Positions 1 to 5,034 of a stretch of 5,034 nucleotides of DNA are shown piece after piece. Numbering within the stretch: the stretch's first letter is position 1; each line of letters begins with the position of its first letter. Location of the stretch: positions 1 to 5,034 of the forward strand of contig CAKUKW010000158.1 in NCBI GenBank assembly GCA_934663885.1. The letters run 5' to 3'. The translations under genes were made by a program, and so were the position numbers. Source of the stretch: an uncultured Tidjanibacter sp. (GTDB taxonomy: Bacteria; Bacteroidota; Bacteroidia; Bacteroidales; Rikenellaceae). The notes beneath the pieces were generated by a model that was not told where the DNA came from, did not search any database, and worked only from the letters and a program-made list of their open reading frames with translations.

Positions 1-336
1 CTCCTTATCGGGAGTGAGGATTAATTGATCGGGTTTCAGCGCATTGACAATAACTTCTTTGCTCGTTTTCCCCTTATATTCGGCTATAAACTTATAGTCC
101 CCTTCAGTATTAGTCGAGAACGACATTCCCGTTATCGTTTCCCCGTTCGCAGTTATTTTAACACCTGAAGTAATAACATCGTCGCCGTATTTAACGGTAA
201 AAGTCACTATATCCTGCCCATCCGCCGTAATCGAGGATTTATCAGGGGTAAGTATCACCTCCCTTGTGTCATCCCCCTCGCAAGATAACAGCAGTAGTGG
301 CACCAACATCAATAAGAATGTAAAAAAGCGTTTCAT
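1..336 (-). CDS. Lipoprotein with Ig-like repeats, 3' end beyond left edge (partial)
   Basis: Reading the minus strand from the ATG at 336-334 gives 112 codons without a stop up to the window edge. Residues 1-19 form a lipoprotein signal peptide: basic MKRFF start, a hydrophobic stretch, and a lipobox LLSC with Cys19 as the predicted lipidated residue. Acidic residues follow (E20, D22, D23), which in Bacteroidota can favour export to the cell surface. Residues 27-99 are one Ig-like/Big-type repeat (ILTPDKSSITADG near its start, YKF near its end), and a second repeat begins at about residue 105 (LILTPDK). The first repeat matches repeat 1 of the lipoprotein at 605-1909 at about 34 of 73 positions by hand alignment, so the two are paralogues. 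The paralogue suggests that the missing part may carry another Ig-like repeat and an Omp28/thioredoxin-like domain, but this cannot be seen here. The gene is separated from the upstream operon by a terminator and has its own candidate promoter. Confidence 0.85.
   Translation of the reverse strand, partial: MKRFFTFLLMLVPLLLLSCEGDDTREVILTPDKSSITADGQDIVTFTVKYGDDVITSGVKITANGETITGMSFSTNTEGDYKFIAEYKGKTSKEVIVNALKPDQLILTPDKE
40..258 (-). repeat. Ig-like repeat unit in the partial lipoprotein
   Basis: This encodes residues 27-99 of the left-edge lipoprotein. The pattern is a strand with LTPDK, then a TADG turn, VTFTVKYG, a variable middle, then YKF and KGKTSKEV. The same pattern occurs at 1601-1819 and, more weakly, at 1346-1579 and 3409-3639. 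It looks like a beta-sandwich Ig-like module used as a spacer after the lipid anchor. The exact Pfam family is not assigned. Confidence 0.7.
186..213 (-). repeat. 28-nt DNA match to 1747-1774 within paralogous Ig-like repeats
   Basis: This stretch matches 1747-1774 at 26 of 28 bases, including an unbroken 18-base identity (191-208 versus 1752-1769). Both copies encode the VTFTVKYG core strand of the first Ig-like repeat. It marks common descent of the two lipoprotein genes, or local gene conversion between them, rather than a separate mobile or regulatory element. Confidence 0.7.
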
Positions 337-553
337 AAAGATCAGTTTTAAGGGTTAATTATTGAGATTTATGAGAAAATATAAATTACCATAATGTTTA
401 CAAAAAATAGACTCAATTATTATATAACACACAATATTAATCATTTAAATAATAAAAAACAAACGCCTTAACTAAACACAGTGCTCATGGAGGTCACCGG
501 AATACTGCGTACCGCATAAAGTTAAATACCGCTCCACTATTATGAGTGCCAGC
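337..553. other. Non-coding gap between the operon terminator and the left-edge gene
   Basis: No credible gene is seen on either strand. The half nearest the left-edge gene (about 340-475) is very AT-rich and contains the candidate promoter. The half nearest the terminator (about 481-550) has more balanced composition and shows only a short direct repeat (taccgc at 510-515 and 527-532), which is too short to interpret. No tRNA, riboswitch or attachment site is recognised. Confidence 0.6.
432..463 (-). promoter_or_regulatory. Candidate Bacteroidota-type promoter for the left-edge lipoprotein
   Basis: On the minus strand a TTTG (plus 460-463) is followed after 20 nt by TAATATTG (plus 432-439). 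The Bacteroides consensus is TTTG at -33 and TAnnTTTG at -7, so the second box matches at all but one defined position. The spacing is close to that known for the primary sigma factor of the group. It would start transcription about 85-90 nt ahead of the ATG at 336. The surrounding DNA (about 340-470) is very AT-rich, so a chance match is possible. Confidence 0.4.
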
Positions 554-578
554 AAAAAACCCGGCAAATGCCGGGTTT
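554..578 (-). terminator. Intrinsic (rho-independent) terminator of the redox operon
   Basis: On the minus strand a perfect 9-bp stem AAACCCGGC / GCCGGGTTT closes a 4-nt loop ATTT and runs straight into a T tract of six (plus A554-A559, partly inside the stem). It begins 26 nt after the TGA stop at 605-607, so it ends the transcript of the gene at 605-1909 and presumably of the whole operon. The T tract lies on the minus-strand side only, so it should act in that direction. Confidence 0.92.
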
Positions 579-604
579 GGATATCCGCAGAGGAAATTTA
601 TTTA

Positions 605-1909
605 TCAATCCACAAACTTGAAATTTGTCAATCCGTTGGCAGGCGCCTTAACCGAATTGGTAATAATCTTTTCGCCGTTATCTTCATAGAGTACATATAC
701 TACTACATAAAGGTTCTCTGCAACATAGTTCGCGCCCATAGGAAAACTATAATCTTTCGAGATCGTTTCGCCAACAGCCATAGTCCCCAGCTCCGAACCA
801 AAGATATTCGATTCCCCTTTGGCGCGAAGTACATTGGTATGGTTATACTCACCGGAATGGCCGGACTGCTTTGCCATGATATTATCCTCCGTAAGGAAAG
901 AGCCGATATAATATATACCTGCTTCCTTAGCCCCCACCGTAACAGTCACGTCAATCGCAAAATCCGTTACGGTAGAATTGACACTGATACCCGCTTTTGC
1001 AGGCTTCGCTACATATTTATTGTAAGAGCTGCGGATGGTTCTATCTGAATTACTGACCTGCTCGGTCAATTCCGTAATGATAGTAGGAACCCCGCTGAAA
1101 TTAAAGCCCGCTGAAATAAGCTGACCTCTTATGGTTGTCGACAAATTAGACGCCACCTTAGTATTACTGTCGGCTGTATAATAATTTACCTGTACTATAT
1201 GATCGCCGCCATAGTCTTCAATCATCTTTTTCATGTACGTTTTGAAGTCATAGCACGGACCGCACCATGTAGCGGTGTAAGTGAAGTAAGTTACGTTTTT
1301 ATGAAGTGTTTTGGTAGCGTCGAATTCGACAAGGGGCACTTCGGTTGCGGTGACGGTCACTTCATTGCTCTTGTTGGTTCCGTCGCTGTCCTTGAGAGTA
1401 GCGTAGAATATGTATTCTCCCGCTTCGGAGGTGGTATAGAATGTGCCCAGAAGGCAGACACCGTTTTTCAGGCATACATTACTCTCGGAAGTAACATCCA
1501 CACCGTCCTGCATTACTGTAAAGACGGCCTTATCCGTATTGTCGGCAATAATGGAATTTTTATCGACAGAAAGAACCAAAGCCGCAACGGGCACTTCAGT
1601 AGCAGTAATCGTAACTTCATTACTGGTTTTCCCATTGTATGCCGCCTTGAATTTATATTCCGCAGCGATGGTGGTGGTAAATTCTGCGGCAGACAACTTC
1701 GTGCCGTCGACGCTGATCTCAGCGCTGGCAGTAACATCGGTCTCACCGTACTTAACGGTAAAAGTCACTTTATCGGCGCCATCGGCCGTGACAGTTGTTT
1801 TGCTTGGAGTAAGCACCAGGTCTTTGATTTCCTCCTGCTTATCGTTGCACGAAACCAAAACGGCTGTCAGGGTAAGCGCAGTCAGTAAAAGTCTGAATAA
1901 ATGCTTCAT
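605..1909 (-). CDS. Outer-membrane lipoprotein: two Ig-like repeats plus Omp28/thioredoxin-like domain (CGPC)
   Basis: The 434-residue protein opens with a lipoprotein signal (basic MKHLFR start, hydrophobic core, lipobox LVSC, Cys21 lipidated). The next residues, NDKQEE, are rich in charge and may be a surface-export signal. Ig-like repeats lie at about 31-103 and 111-188, both ending in SNEVT(I/V)TATEVP. A thioredoxin fold follows at about 200-295, with the classic active site W215-C216-G-P-C219 and a probable cis-proline at P275 (GVPT). The C-terminal part (about 300-434) carries an NHTNVLR motif at 356-362, like the H-N-H-x-L-R signature of Omp28-related Bacteroidota proteins. By family it should be a thiol-disulfide oxidoreductase at the outer membrane; the substrate is unknown. 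A further Cys pair, C146 and C152, sits in the second Ig-like repeat. It is the last gene of the operon, starting 38 nt after the thioredoxin gene at 1948-2430. The ATG at 1909 is fixed by the signal peptide. Confidence 0.9.
   Translation of the reverse strand: MKHLFRLLLTALTLTAVLVSCNDKQEEIKDLVLTPSKTTVTADGADKVTFTVKYGETDVTASAEISVDGTKLSAAEFTTTIAAEYKFKAAYNGKTSNEVTITATEVPVAALVLSVDKNSIIADNTDKAVFTVMQDGVDVTSESNVCLKNGVCLLGTFYTTSEAGEYIFYATLKDSDGTNKSNEVTVTATEVPLVEFDATKTLHKNVTYFTYTATWCGPCYDFKTYMKKMIEDYGGDHIVQVNYYTADSNTKVASNLSTTIRGQLISAGFNFSGVPTIITELTEQVSNSDRTIRSSYNKYVAKPAKAGISVNSTVTDFAIDVTVTVGAKEAGIYYIGSFLTEDNIMAKQSGHSGEYNHTNVLRAKGESNIFGSELGTMAVGETISKDYSFPMGANYVAENLYVVVYVLYEDNGEKIITNSVKAPANGLTNFKFVD
1346..1579 (-). 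repeat. Second Ig-like repeat, carrying an extra Cys pair
   Basis: This encodes residues 111-188 of the lipoprotein at 605-1909 and is homologous to the preceding unit at 1601-1819. Its end (1334-1369) matches the end of the first unit (1589-1624) at 28 of 36 bases, with nearly all differences silent, which points to an old duplication under selection. Unlike the other units it has two cysteines six residues apart (C146 and C152). Confidence 0.7.
1601..1819 (-). repeat. First Ig-like repeat of the CGPC lipoprotein
   Basis: This encodes residues 31-103 with the LTPSK, TADG, VTFTVKYG and YKF hallmarks. It is the closest relative in the window of the repeat at 40-258. It contains the 28-nt segment 1747-1774 shared with 186-213. 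Confidence 0.7.
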
Positions 1910-1947
1910 AGGAATATGAATTTAATAAGGTTAATTGTTGATTAGGA

Positions 1948-2430
1948 TTATTTTAAGGATTTGATCTTTTTAATATATTCCTCCTCGGTGCCGGGAGTAT
2001 AACCTACGTGCGAGTAGACCTGATTGCCGTCTTTATCGAAAATAAAAACGTGCGGCACCATATTCACATTAAGTGCGCGCTTGAGCTCCTGGTTCTTATC
2101 GTACAGTACGATAAAATCGTCCCATCCGTTGCCGCTTACGAGCGCTTTTGCTTTGGAAGCCGAACGGCTGTCGTCTATAGAGACGGCCACAACCTTGAAA
2201 TCAGCCTCTTCGAGCCATTCCTCCATAATTTCATTTATAGCGTTGAGCTCGAGCATGCACGGTTTGCATGTAGTCGACCAGAATGAAACTATAAGAGGCA
2301 CTTTATGCTCTCCCAGCGTAGAGGTGCTAATAGTCTCGCCTTTCGCATTTTCTACTTTAACGTTGGGTATCTGCCCGTACAGGGCGGAAGTAGCCATAAG
2401 TGCCGCAACGGCTAATAAAATCTTTTTCAT
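1948..2430 (-). CDS. TlpA/ResA-like secreted thioredoxin-family protein (CKPC)
   Basis: The 160-residue protein has an ordinary signal peptide (MKK, hydrophobic core to about residue 17, likely cut after ALYG at residue 19) and no lipobox Cys, so it should be free in the periplasm. The rest is one compact TlpA/AhpC-TSA-type thioredoxin fold. It has the strand PLIVSFW at 45-51, the active site C55-K-P-C58, VVAVSID at 80-86, the cis-proline in MVPHVFIF (P126), and FDKDGNQVYSHVGY after it. Members usually reduce or exchange disulfides outside the cytoplasm, drawing electrons from a membrane CcdA/DsbD partner; no such partner is in this window. It lies 18 nt after the preceding lipoprotein gene and 38 nt before the next, inside the operon. 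Length and fold are complete. The specific substrate cannot be read from the sequence. Confidence 0.92.
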   Translation of the reverse strand: MKKILLAVAALMATSALYGQIPNVKVENAKGETISTSTLGEHKVPLIVSFWSTTCKPCMLELNAINEIMEEWLEEADFKVVAVSIDDSRSASKAKALVSGNGWDDFIVLYDKNQELKRALNVNMVPHVFIFDKDGNQVYSHVGYTPGTEEEYIKKIKSLK

Positions 2431-2448
2431 ATCGGTAAAATTAGTAAA

Positions 2449-3726
2449 TTATTCGTATTGATAATCCAGTGTTTCGCCCAGTTTATACTCCACTGCGTTC
2501 AGCACGACCGGTTTGGCTGCCCGGTTGTCCACAGCAAAAATAGCAAAACTACAGTTGTCGGCGTTAAAGCCTGTTATATCGAAAGTAAATTCCCTTTCTA
2601 CTTCAGCTCCCGCGGCAACGATTCCCGTATCAACCCCGTAAAGATTGTCGTTATGGAATTTACGCAGGGTATGGTTGTGAACGTAATTGTTATCGTATCC
2701 CTGCGAAGAAAGCTGCGGATATCCGGTAACGCCGCTTTCGAGAAGTGCAACGGCGATCCCATACTCTTTCGCCTCATCCGACTTAAGGCTGACTTTCAGC
2801 ACTACCTCGTTGCCCGAGCGTGTCGACGAAACCGCAAAGCCGCATACCGCCCTATTCTCATCCACCATACGCATTGTTTCGGAAGCAAGTGTCGCAGCCG
2901 TTTCCACCCTGGTGATACTGCGGACAAAATCAAGTGAAAGGCTTGGAAGCGTATTGAATTTAAATATGTTTTGTGTAATATACTCTCCATAATCAACGGC
3001 AAGCTTGTCGTTAAAATGGATTACCGCCGTTACGCTGCGGTCGCGGAATATCTCTCCGCTCCCGTTAAGGGCGGTAACCATGTCGGGGCAGTTCACGCAC
3101 CATGTGCCGGTGAATTCCAGTATGGCTACGCGTTTGTAAAATCCTTTCTGCCCCACCCTTATTTGGTTGACCGACTCCGCCTCACCGAGCTCGGCGCTGA
3201 AATATGCCGGAGCAGTACCGTTGAGTGCATAGCGGTAATAACCGTCGCTTTCCCTTTCGAGGTAAGCTCCGGTGGTCTCGTCCTTGATTTTAAGGGTGTC
3301 GTCAGTGCTAAAATCGTCTCCACCCATTGTAACTATAAACGTGGCCTTTTCGCTGCCGTCGGTAGCGAGGCCTCCCTTATCGACCCCGATTATCACATCG
3401 GTGCCTTTCGCTACGATTTTCAATTCATCCGACACGGTCTCCAGGTACGTTGCGACAAATGTATATTCCCCGACTTCAGTCGTTGAGAAAATATTCCCTT
3501 CTACCAACTCGCCCGTGACAGCATTCTTAATAACAGCATCGGCGGTAACATCTTCGCCGTAAGCCGCAACCCTGAATGTTATTGCATCCACACCGTCTGA
3601 TACTATCGAGGTCTTACCACCCTGTGAGGTAAGCTCCAACTCGGGAATGTCGAGATGACCCTTACAGGATACCGTAATGGCGGCCAGTATGAAAAATGCG
3701 ATATATTTAATATGTTTACTCTTCAT
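2449..3726 (-). CDS. Outer-membrane lipoprotein: Ig-like repeats plus Omp28/thioredoxin-like domain (CVNC)
   Basis: The 425-residue protein has a lipoprotein signal with the sequence ITVSC and Cys21 as the lipid site; the residues after it (KGHLD) are less acidic than in its paralogues. One Ig-like repeat is clear at about 30-106 (VSDGVDAITF, then GEYTF), and a degenerate one lies at about 111-180 (LATDGSEKATF). The thioredoxin-like domain follows from about 198: AILEFTGTWC leads into the active site C210-V-N-C213-P, the form typical of Omp28-related proteins, with a likely cis-proline at P261 (NTLPSLSL). The C-terminal beta-rich part has the HNHTLR signature at 350-355. Two further cysteines, C295 and C392, lie in this part and could form a structural disulfide. 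It starts 43 nt after the barrel gene and is followed 18 nt later by the CKPC thioredoxin gene. Domain order matches the lipoprotein at 605-1909, but the sequences are well diverged, so the duplication is old. Confidence 0.88.
   Translation of the reverse strand: MKSKHIKYIAFFILAAITVSCKGHLDIPELELTSQGGKTSIVSDGVDAITFRVAAYGEDVTADAVIKNAVTGELVEGNIFSTTEVGEYTFVATYLETVSDELKIVAKGTDVIIGVDKGGLATDGSEKATFIVTMGGDDFSTDDTLKIKDETTGAYLERESDGYYRYALNGTAPAYFSAELGEAESVNQIRVGQKGFYKRVAILEFTGTWCVNCPDMVTALNGSGEIFRDRSVTAVIHFNDKLAVDYGEYITQNIFKFNTLPSLSLDFVRSITRVETAATLASETMRMVDENRAVCGFAVSSTRSGNEVVLKVSLKSDEAKEYGIAVALLESGVTGYPQLSSQGYDNNYVHNHTLRKFHNDNLYGVDTGIVAAGAEVEREFTFDITGFNADNCSFAIFAVDNRAAKPVVLNAVEYKLGETLDYQYE
3409..3639 (-). 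repeat. Divergent Ig-like repeat in the CVNC lipoprotein
   Basis: This encodes residues 30-106. It keeps the S-D-G turn, the A-I-T-F strand, Y-G-E-D-V-T and the G-E-Y-T-F strand seen in the other units, but has little DNA identity to them. A weaker copy follows at about 3187-3396. Confidence 0.55.
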
Positions 3727-3769
3727 CTTAGTATATATTTATAGATTCTCTAACCTGCTGTTTCGTTGC

Positions 3770-5034
3770 TTAGAAGGATGTGGTAATGGCTATGTTTGCT
3801 CCCGTATAAGCGGGCATATAGCGGCAGACGCCGCCCGAGCAGACATAGCCGGCCCTGTTACGGCCATAGCTGAGCGCTACCCTCGTACGCGATTTACTGT
3901 AACTCATACCGGCACTGTAATAATGCACCTTCTCGCCGCCGTGGTTATACATATCACTGACGAAGAAGCTCCAGTTGGGTGCAAAATTTACCTCGACCAG
4001 CGCTGCCATCCAATCCGACTGCTCTTTTACAGGCCTGGGGTCATCGCAATAAAGGTACTGTAACTCCAAACGTATAGAATTACGGTTCGTGATCTTATAA
4101 AGCAGATCCGCGACAAAAACGTTATTAACCCACGTAGTGCCCGTTACGGCATGGTCGGGACTGAAAGTCTGTACGGCATACAGAAATGTTGTCTTAAACT
4201 TGCGGTTCCACTGTTTTTCTATATCAAAACTTATATCACGGTAGAACGCATTCATCTTGCGGCCCTTTTTCTCAAGCGGATAGAAAGTCGAGGCGTTGGC
4301 GTGGATCTTGGTGCCATACTTACCTCCAAGTGCGGTGCCGCGGGCAAAAGTGTAAAAAATATCGAGCTGACCACCCTGTTCTCCCTCTGTTTCCGTACTG
4401 TAGGGCTCCAGCGTGGCAAGCGAATAAGGATATTGCCTGATGAGGGCGGGCAGGTAGTTGAGTACATCCATTTCTGTTGCGGTTTCATTGGCCTCGCTTA
4501 TCTTAACTGCCATGTGATCGAGGCGACGGCCGGTAAGGAAAATACCGAGCCCGCTGTTATTATAGCTTAACTCCAGAAGCTGGGCGTTACCGCGCTTAGC
4601 CTCGTAAGCCCCTGTCGAGGTATTAAGGTATGCGGCTGCGCCTTTGCCAACATATTCCCCCCTTGCCGAGAAACCCCAGTCCGAGTCGAAAACCAGGCGG
4701 CCGGACCAAAGGTTCATATTTGAACCTACAGGGTAATCGGGCCTGCCGACCGCTTCATAACGGTTTACATAGCTGCCCTCAACCGCCAGGAAATGCCTGT
4801 CCATTTTGAGCAGTGAAGTGAGCGATAGTGAAATATCCGCCCCGCGAACCCATGTATCTGCATATTCCATATTTAATCTCGGACGAGCCCAGATGGCCTT
4901 GACCGATATCAGATCGTTATTAAAGCCAGCCCTTACGCCTTCGAGCGAGTTATTGAATCCCAGAGCCCTGTCCTCATATGAACGGAGCACCAGGCCGTTG
5001 CCGAACTGTTCGAAAAAGTCACCCACGGTCACAT
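3770..5034 (-). CDS. Outer-membrane beta-barrel protein, DUF6029-like (N-terminus beyond right edge)
   Basis: The open frame reaches the right edge. A GTG at 5032-5030 could be read as a start, but the residues there (VTVGDFFEQFGNGLVLR) look like the middle of a barrel strand and there is no signal peptide, so the true start lies outside. About 420 residues are visible. They show alternating polar/hydrophobic strands with many aromatic residues, no long hydrophobic helix, and a C-terminal ITTSF ending in Phe, the usual signal for assembly by the BAM complex. The opening FFEQFGNGLVLRSYEDR and the ending with C398-SGGV-C403-RYMP resemble, from memory, the Bacteroidota family DUF6029, whose function is unknown. 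C329 is the only other cysteine in view. It is the first visible gene of the operon, 43 nt ahead of the CVNC lipoprotein; genes further upstream may belong to it too. The barrel assignment is firm; the family name is less so. Confidence 0.75.
   Translation of the reverse strand, partial: VTVGDFFEQFGNGLVLRSYEDRALGFNNSLEGVRAGFNNDLISVKAIWARPRLNMEYADTWVRGADISLSLTSLLKMDRHFLAVEGSYVNRYEAVGRPDYPVGSNMNLWSGRLVFDSDWGFSARGEYVGKGAAAYLNTSTGAYEAKRGNAQLLELSYNNSGLGIFLTGRRLDHMAVKISEANETATEMDVLNYLPALIRQYPYSLATLEPYSTETEGEQGGQLDIFYTFARGTALGGKYGTKIHANASTFYPLEKKGRKMNAFYRDISFDIEKQWNRKFKTTFLYAVQTFSPDHAVTGTTWVNNVFVADLLYKITNRNSIRLELQYLYCDDPRPVKEQSDWMAALVEVNFAPNWSFFVSDMYNHGGEKVHYYSAGMSYSKSRTRVALSYGRNRAGYVCSGGVCRYMPAYTGANIAITTSF

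Noticed and set aside
364..420. Alternative promoter with a T-rich -7-like box (TATTTTTTG on the minus strand)
   Set aside because: The box has one base too many relative to TAnnTTTG and its spacing to the nearest TTG is about 22 nt, a poorer fit than the pair at 432-463.
510..532. Short direct repeat taccgc in the gap, as a possible operator
   Set aside because: Six bases repeated once, 17 nt apart, is expected by chance and does not form a symmetric site.
542..1048. Plus-strand open frame of 168 codons
   Set aside because: It lies across the terminator and the antisense strand of the clear lipoprotein gene at 605-1909. Its product shows no domain, and the opposite strand has a full signal peptide, repeats and active site.
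1199..1919. Plus-strand open frames of 229 and 158 codons, and a minus-strand frame of 77 codons
   Set aside because: All overlap the lipoprotein gene at 605-1909 in other frames and have low-complexity or meaningless products; they are shadows of that gene.
1910..1947. Possible internal promoter or terminator in the 38-nt gap between the CKPC and CGPC genes
   Set aside because: The gap is AT-rich but shows no hairpin and no well-spaced -33/-7 pair; read-through in an operon is the simpler reading.
2008..2461. Plus-strand open frames of 92 and 145 codons
   Set aside because: These are antisense to the complete TlpA-like gene at 1948-2430, with no recognisable motif.
2458..3562. Several plus-strand open frames and one short minus-strand frame over the CVNC lipoprotein
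   Set aside because: These are shadows of the gene at 2449-3726; no start context, signal peptide or domain supports them.
3677..4570. Open frames of 128 and 139 codons (plus) and 78 codons (minus) over the barrel gene
   Set aside because: They overlap the barrel gene at 3770-5034, which has a coherent beta-barrel pattern and C-terminal Phe.

Overview
The window looks like chromosomal DNA from a member of the Bacteroidota, most likely the order Bacteroidales; the sequence does not settle genus or family. The support is: several lipoproteins with Bacteroidota-style signal sequences (lipobox ending in SC, acidic residues soon after the lipidated Cys), Omp28-type thioredoxin-fold proteins with N-terminal Ig-like repeats, an outer-membrane barrel resembling the Bacteroidota-restricted DUF6029 family, no Shine-Dalgarno motifs, AT-rich gene gaps, and a candidate -33/-7 promoter of the Bacteroides kind.

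Every convincing gene is on the minus strand, so the layout reads right to left. An apparent operon enters at the right edge with (1) an outer-membrane beta-barrel protein lacking its N-terminus (3770-5034). It is followed by (2) a lipoprotein with Ig-like repeats and an Omp28-like thioredoxin fold, active site CVNC (2449-3726), (3) a small secreted TlpA/ResA-like thioredoxin, active site CKPC (1948-2430), and (4) a second Ig-repeat/Omp28-like lipoprotein, active site CGPC (605-1909). Gaps between these genes are 43, 18 and 38 nt. A strong intrinsic terminator (554-578) lies just after gene 4. An AT-rich gap with a candidate promoter follows, and then (5) the start of a third lipoprotein of the same Ig-repeat family (1-336), cut by the left edge.

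The operon appears to be a cell-envelope thiol-redox module: one outer-membrane barrel with a conserved-looking C-terminal Cys pair, made together with three thioredoxin-fold proteins that carry three different CxxC active sites. Two of these are probably anchored in the outer membrane and one is periplasmic. The function is not known; joint action on disulfides of the barrel or of surface proteins is inference. The third lipoprotein past the terminator indicates tandem expansion of the family, and the array probably continues beyond the left edge.

No RNA genes, CRISPR arrays, insertion sequences, phage genes or tRNAs were seen.
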